From: JBDHDH01 sp039591615
GTDB taxonomy: Bacteria > Gemmatimonadota > Gemmatimonadetes > Gemmatimonadales > GWC2-71-9
DNA: 64,000 nt
Direction of reading: 5' to 3'
Assembly: GCA_039591615.1 (NCBI GenBank)
Contig: JBDHDH010000001.1
Coordinates: forward strand, 52,186 to 116,185
The position numbers and the translations under genes are program-made. The first letter of the stretch is position 1, and each line of letters starts with the position of its first letter. The notes below the pieces were generated by a model. It did no database searches, was not told where the DNA came from, and saw only the letters and a program-made list of their open reading frames with translations. Below are positions 61,417-64,000 of this stretch, piece by piece.

Positions 61417-62313
61417 TTACGCGGCGAGGAGCTCAGCCTCGCGAAGCAATCCTTCTACCCGCTTGCGTTCCTGCGCGGAGAGATCGGCGAGCGGTGGCCG
61501 TACCGGTCCCCCGGCAAGGCCCACGATGTCCATGGCGGCCTTCACGCCGGCGACCCCGCGCTGGCTCACGATGTGGCGGTGGAGCGGTGCCACTCGCTCC
61601 TGGGCGGCGCCGGCCCGTGCCCGATCGCCGGCAGCGAAAAACCTCCCGATCTCAACGGTGGCAGTGGCGGCGAAGCAGCCCACCGCTGCGATAGCTCCCA
61701 CGCCGCCAAGCTCGAGGGCTGCGTAGTAGAGCGCCCCGGATCCCACGAGGAGCGTCCAGTGCGGGGCCGCCGCGCGATACGCCGCGAAGTTCTTGAGATC
61801 ACCCGACGAATCCTTTGCACCCCAGATGTTCTCGTGATCGGCGAGGCGAGCCAACAAAGCGTCGCTGAGCGGCAGGTTCGTGTATTTCGGAATGTTGTAC
61901 AGGAAGATGGGGACCGGCGATGCTTCGGCGACGCGGCCGAAGTGGGTCACGAGCGCTGCGGGCGTGATGGCCGGGCTGTAGTACGACGGAGGCCGCACGA
62001 GAACGGCATCGGCTCCCTCGTCCGCGGCAGCCTGGCATGCGGCCACCGTCGCCCGGGTCGACTCGCGTCCGGCGCCCGCCATGAGCCACCGGTCGTCCGG
62101 AACCACATCCCGGAGCCACGCTACCAACTGCCGAAACTCCTCTGGCGATAGGAGTGGCGCCTCCCCGGTCGAGCCTGCAGCCACGAGACCCGCCACCCCA
62201 TCCCGCAGCAGCGCCCGGGCATTATCTCTGAGATGGACCGGCGCGATCTCGCCGGTGGCGACGTCGAACGGCGTGGTGAGGGGCACCAGGAGCCCGCGCG
62301 GTCGGTCGGCCAC
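61417..62313 (-). CDS. DapA-family aldolase/lyase (dihydrodipicolinate synthase-like)
   Basis: 298 residues, TIM-barrel length. LVPLTTPFD, a GSTGEAPLLSPEEF loop (GTTGE in true DapA), VRPPSYYSP, LYNIPKYTNLPL with the catalytic Tyr, and the Schiff-base Lys in WGAKDSSGDL are present. The altered GSTGE loop and the missing Arg typical of DHDPS substrate binding suggest another 2-keto acid lyase, for example of sugar acids. It is three bases after the M28-like gene and likely cotranscribed. DapA itself cannot be excluded. Confidence 0.85.
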   Translation of the reverse strand: MADRPRGLLVPLTTPFDVATGEIAPVHLRDNARALLRDGVAGLVAAGSTGEAPLLSPEEFRQLVAWLRDVVPDDRWLMAGAGRESTRATVAACQAAADEGADAVLVRPPSYYSPAITPAALVTHFGRVAEASPVPIFLYNIPKYTNLPLSDALLARLADHENIWGAKDSSGDLKNFAAYRAAAPHWTLLVGSGALYYAALELGGVGAIAAVGCFAATATVEIGRFFAAGDRARAGAAQERVAPLHRHIVSQRGVAGVKAAMDIVGLAGGPVRPPLADLSAQERKRVEGLLREAELLAA

Positions 62314-62319
62314 GTGACG

Positions 62320-63396
62320 TCAGATCCGTGTGGCAGGGGAGCCTTCGGCCAGCGCCCCGCCGAACTGCTGTCGATTCTCCATGCCGTCCCCAGCGGTCTC
62401 CGGGCTCACCACACCGCTCTCGCACAGATCCTGGAAGTGCTGCTCGAACGTCTGCGTCCCGTGCTGGCTCCTGCCCTCTGCGATCTGTGCCTTGAGGTCC
62501 CCCAACCGATTGGCGCGAATCAGCGCTCGAATCTCGGGCGTGGCAAGCATCACCTCCACAACGGCACATCGACCCTCCCCATCCGCTCTCGGCACCAAGC
62601 GCTGCGCCACGACGGCTTGCAACGCGTCCGCCAACCGCATCCGGGCAACATCCTGCTCGTCGGGTGGGTACCGACTCATCAGCCGGGTCAGCGTACCGGG
62701 GGCATCTGGGGCGTTCATGGTGGACACGACCACGTTTCCAACCTCGGCGGCCACCAGTGCGGCGTCGGCTGCGGGATGGTCCCGCAGCTCTCCGATCATG
62801 ATCACGTCGGGATCCTGTCGCAACGCCGCCCGGAGCCCAACCGCAAAGCTGTCAACATCAGGACCGACTTCTCGTTGCGCAATCGAGCTGTTCAGATCTC
62901 GGTAAAGAAACTCGATGGGGCTCTCGATCGTGACGATATGTTTGTTTGCGTGCTGATTGATGTGATTCACGATGGCGGCCGTCGTGGAACTCTTGCCGCT
63001 GCCGCGCACCCCGGAAATGAGAATGAGCCCATAGTCTACCGACGCAACCTGTTCCAGCACCTTCGGGAGATTCAGTTTGTCGAACGTCGGAACCTCGAAG
63101 GGGATGACACGCATCACGACCATGAAAGACGAGCGCTGCCGCAGGATATTGACCCGGAACCGGCCAATCCCCGGCGCCCCCCAGGAACAATCGTAGTCCT
63201 TGAGCGAGTCGATCCGTTTGCGGTCTTCTTCCACCGGGATCAAGCGCAGGGCAATGGATTTTGTCTGCTCGGGAGTGAGCCGGCGCTTGGTGAGCGGCTG
63301 CAACTTGCCGTCGATGCGAGCACGAAAGACGTCCCCGGCTTTGATGTGTAGGTCGGATGCTCCGCGTTCGACGGCCGCCTTGATGATGTTTTCCAT
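62320..63396 (-). CDS. PilT/PilU-like type IV pilus ATPase with altered motifs
   Basis: 358 residues. The N-terminal domain ASDLHIKAGDVFRARIDGKL is PilT-like. Walker A is GVRGSGKSS (usually GPTGSGKST), the Asp box contains DYGLILIS and IESPIEFLY (usually EDPIE), Walker B is DPDVIMIGELRD (usually GEMRD) and the His-box segment STMNAPDAPGTLTRLM has no His where TLHT is usual. The catalytic Glu and Lys are kept, so ATPase activity is possible. It may drive retraction or have diverged. It is seven bases before the DapA-like gene. Confidence 0.85.
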   Translation of the reverse strand: MENIIKAAVERGASDLHIKAGDVFRARIDGKLQPLTKRRLTPEQTKSIALRLIPVEEDRKRIDSLKDYDCSWGAPGIGRFRVNILRQRSSFMVVMRVIPFEVPTFDKLNLPKVLEQVASVDYGLILISGVRGSGKSSTTAAIVNHINQHANKHIVTIESPIEFLYRDLNSSIAQREVGPDVDSFAVGLRAALRQDPDVIMIGELRDHPAADAALVAAEVGNVVVSTMNAPDAPGTLTRLMSRYPPDEQDVARMRLADALQAVVAQRLVPRADGEGRCAVVEVMLATPEIRALIRANRLGDLKAQIAEGRSQHGTQTFEQHFQDLCESGVVSPETAGDGMENRQQFGGALAEGSPATRI

Positions 63397-63420
63397 GCAG
63401 TTTCCGTGCGCGTGTGCGCG

Positions 63421-64000
63421 CTAGTATCCGATATCCGGATTCACGACGTTCTTCAGGCGTCGGCCGCCCTGGTACCGCTGGATGTTCTCCACGATCAGCG
63501 CCGTCTCCCGCTCCCAGTACCGCATCGACACGGCGCTCACGTGGGGCGTGATCAACACTCCCCGATGCCTCCAGAGCGGATCGTTGGTCGGCAACGGTTC
63601 GTCGGCGAACACGTCCAGCACGCATCCCGCCAAATGCCCGATATCGAGATGGCGTACCAGGGCGTCCCGATCGACGAGCACGCCCCTGGATACGTTGATC
63701 AGGAACGAATCGCTGGGCATCGCCGCCAGCACCGTTTCGTCCACCAATCGTTCGGTCTCCACCGTGTGTGGCGCCGTGACCACCAGCACATCGCTGTGGG
63801 CAGCAAGATCGCACAGATCGTCAGGACCTCCCACCCACCCCACACCAGCCGGACGCCGCCCCTGCGCGCGGCGTCGCGTCCCCCGCACCTCCATCCCCAA
63901 CGCGTGGCAGCGTCGAGCCACCGCCCGCCCGACCCCACCCAATCCCACGATCCCCACGCGGGTGCCGGCAAACTCCCGAACCGGAATCGTCCCGTCGGTG
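63421..64000 (-). CDS. D-isomer-specific 2-hydroxyacid dehydrogenase, 3' part only
   Basis: The frame runs in from the right edge, so the N-terminal part is missing; about 193 residues are visible. The NAD-binding fold begins GIVGLGGVGRAVARRC, followed by VVTAPHTVETERLV, the catalytic Arg in LINVSRGVLVD, Glu in VLDVFADEPLP and His in LITPHVSA. This is the typical SerA/GhrA arrangement. Substrate is undefined. It reads in the same direction as the PilT-like gene and ends 24 bases upstream of it. Confidence 0.9.
   Translation of the reverse strand, partial: TDGTIPVREFAGTRVGIVGLGGVGRAVARRCHALGMEVRGTRRRAQGRRPAGVGWVGGPDDLCDLAAHSDVLVVTAPHTVETERLVDETVLAAMPSDSFLINVSRGVLVDRDALVRHLDIGHLAGCVLDVFADEPLPTNDPLWRHRGVLITPHVSAVSMRYWERETALIVENIQRYQGGRRLKNVVNPDIGY

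Overview
The window is GC-rich, densely coded chromosomal DNA of a free-living Gram-negative-type bacterium. Lipoprotein signals, a TrkAH potassium system, CcdA, TonB-like and PEGA domains on receptor kinases, a B12-dependent ribonucleotide reductase, class I aldolase and many zinc-ribbon Ser/Thr kinases suggest a Gemmatimonadota-like lineage. That placement is inferred from gene content; no rRNA or tRNA is present to confirm it. Most genes sit in tight runs, with ATGA or GTGA four-base start/stop overlaps at many junctions. No CRISPR array, prophage, integrase or insertion sequence was seen.

Layout. 1-3029 (minus) is a replication/repair block: SRP RNA (ffs), dnaX, ybaB, recR and a membrane-anchored protein cut by the window edge. 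3097-8419 holds trkA-trkH, threonine aldolase, a YihY-type membrane protein and a YtxH-like protein. 8500-12768 is a chain of ispG, a Sir2-type deacylase, pyruvate kinase and a PhnP-like metallo-beta-lactamase-fold hydrolase. 12925-18147 holds a zinc-ribbon/kinase/PEGA/TonB-C receptor kinase, a gamma-carbonic anhydrase and nrdJ. Divergent from the lipoprotein amidase at 18322-20316 lies a plus-strand phospho-signalling operon (20542-25634): double-zinc-ribbon double-FHA protein, membrane Ser/Thr kinase, PP2C phosphatase, and an FHA-membrane-coiled-coil-trypsin protease.

25896-31800 is an accessory stretch: His-rich secreted protein with a possible sigma-54 promoter, VOC protein, RraA-like protein, secreted acetamidase-like protein, methyltransferase, dodecin, Cdd1-like HhH protein, a frame-disrupted monooxygenase-like ORF and small membrane proteins. 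31864-39826 holds an M1 aminopeptidase lipoprotein, a decayed kinase fragment, the muropeptide-recycling pair murQ-anmK, a gamma-glutamyltransferase and a proline-rich lipoprotein. 40272-44530 has class I aldolase, CcdA, and a polyamine operon (Fur-family regulator, pyruvoyl arginine decarboxylase, agmatinase). 44719-55727 holds priA, a methyltransferase, an AcuC-like deacetylase, a small beta-grasp-like protein, a zincin, a Na+ symporter, an M3-like peptidase, glyS and glycerate kinase.

56107-58464 is a polysaccharide co-polymerase/BY-kinase behind a long, hairpin-rich leader. Immediately downstream is the most striking element: a c-di-GMP-I (GEMM-I) riboswitch with its own near-consensus promoter, an intrinsic terminator and a second terminator, but no plus-strand gene behind it. 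The remainder is purA, an M28-like membrane peptidase, a DapA-family lyase, a PilT-like ATPase with altered motifs, and a truncated D-2-hydroxyacid dehydrogenase.
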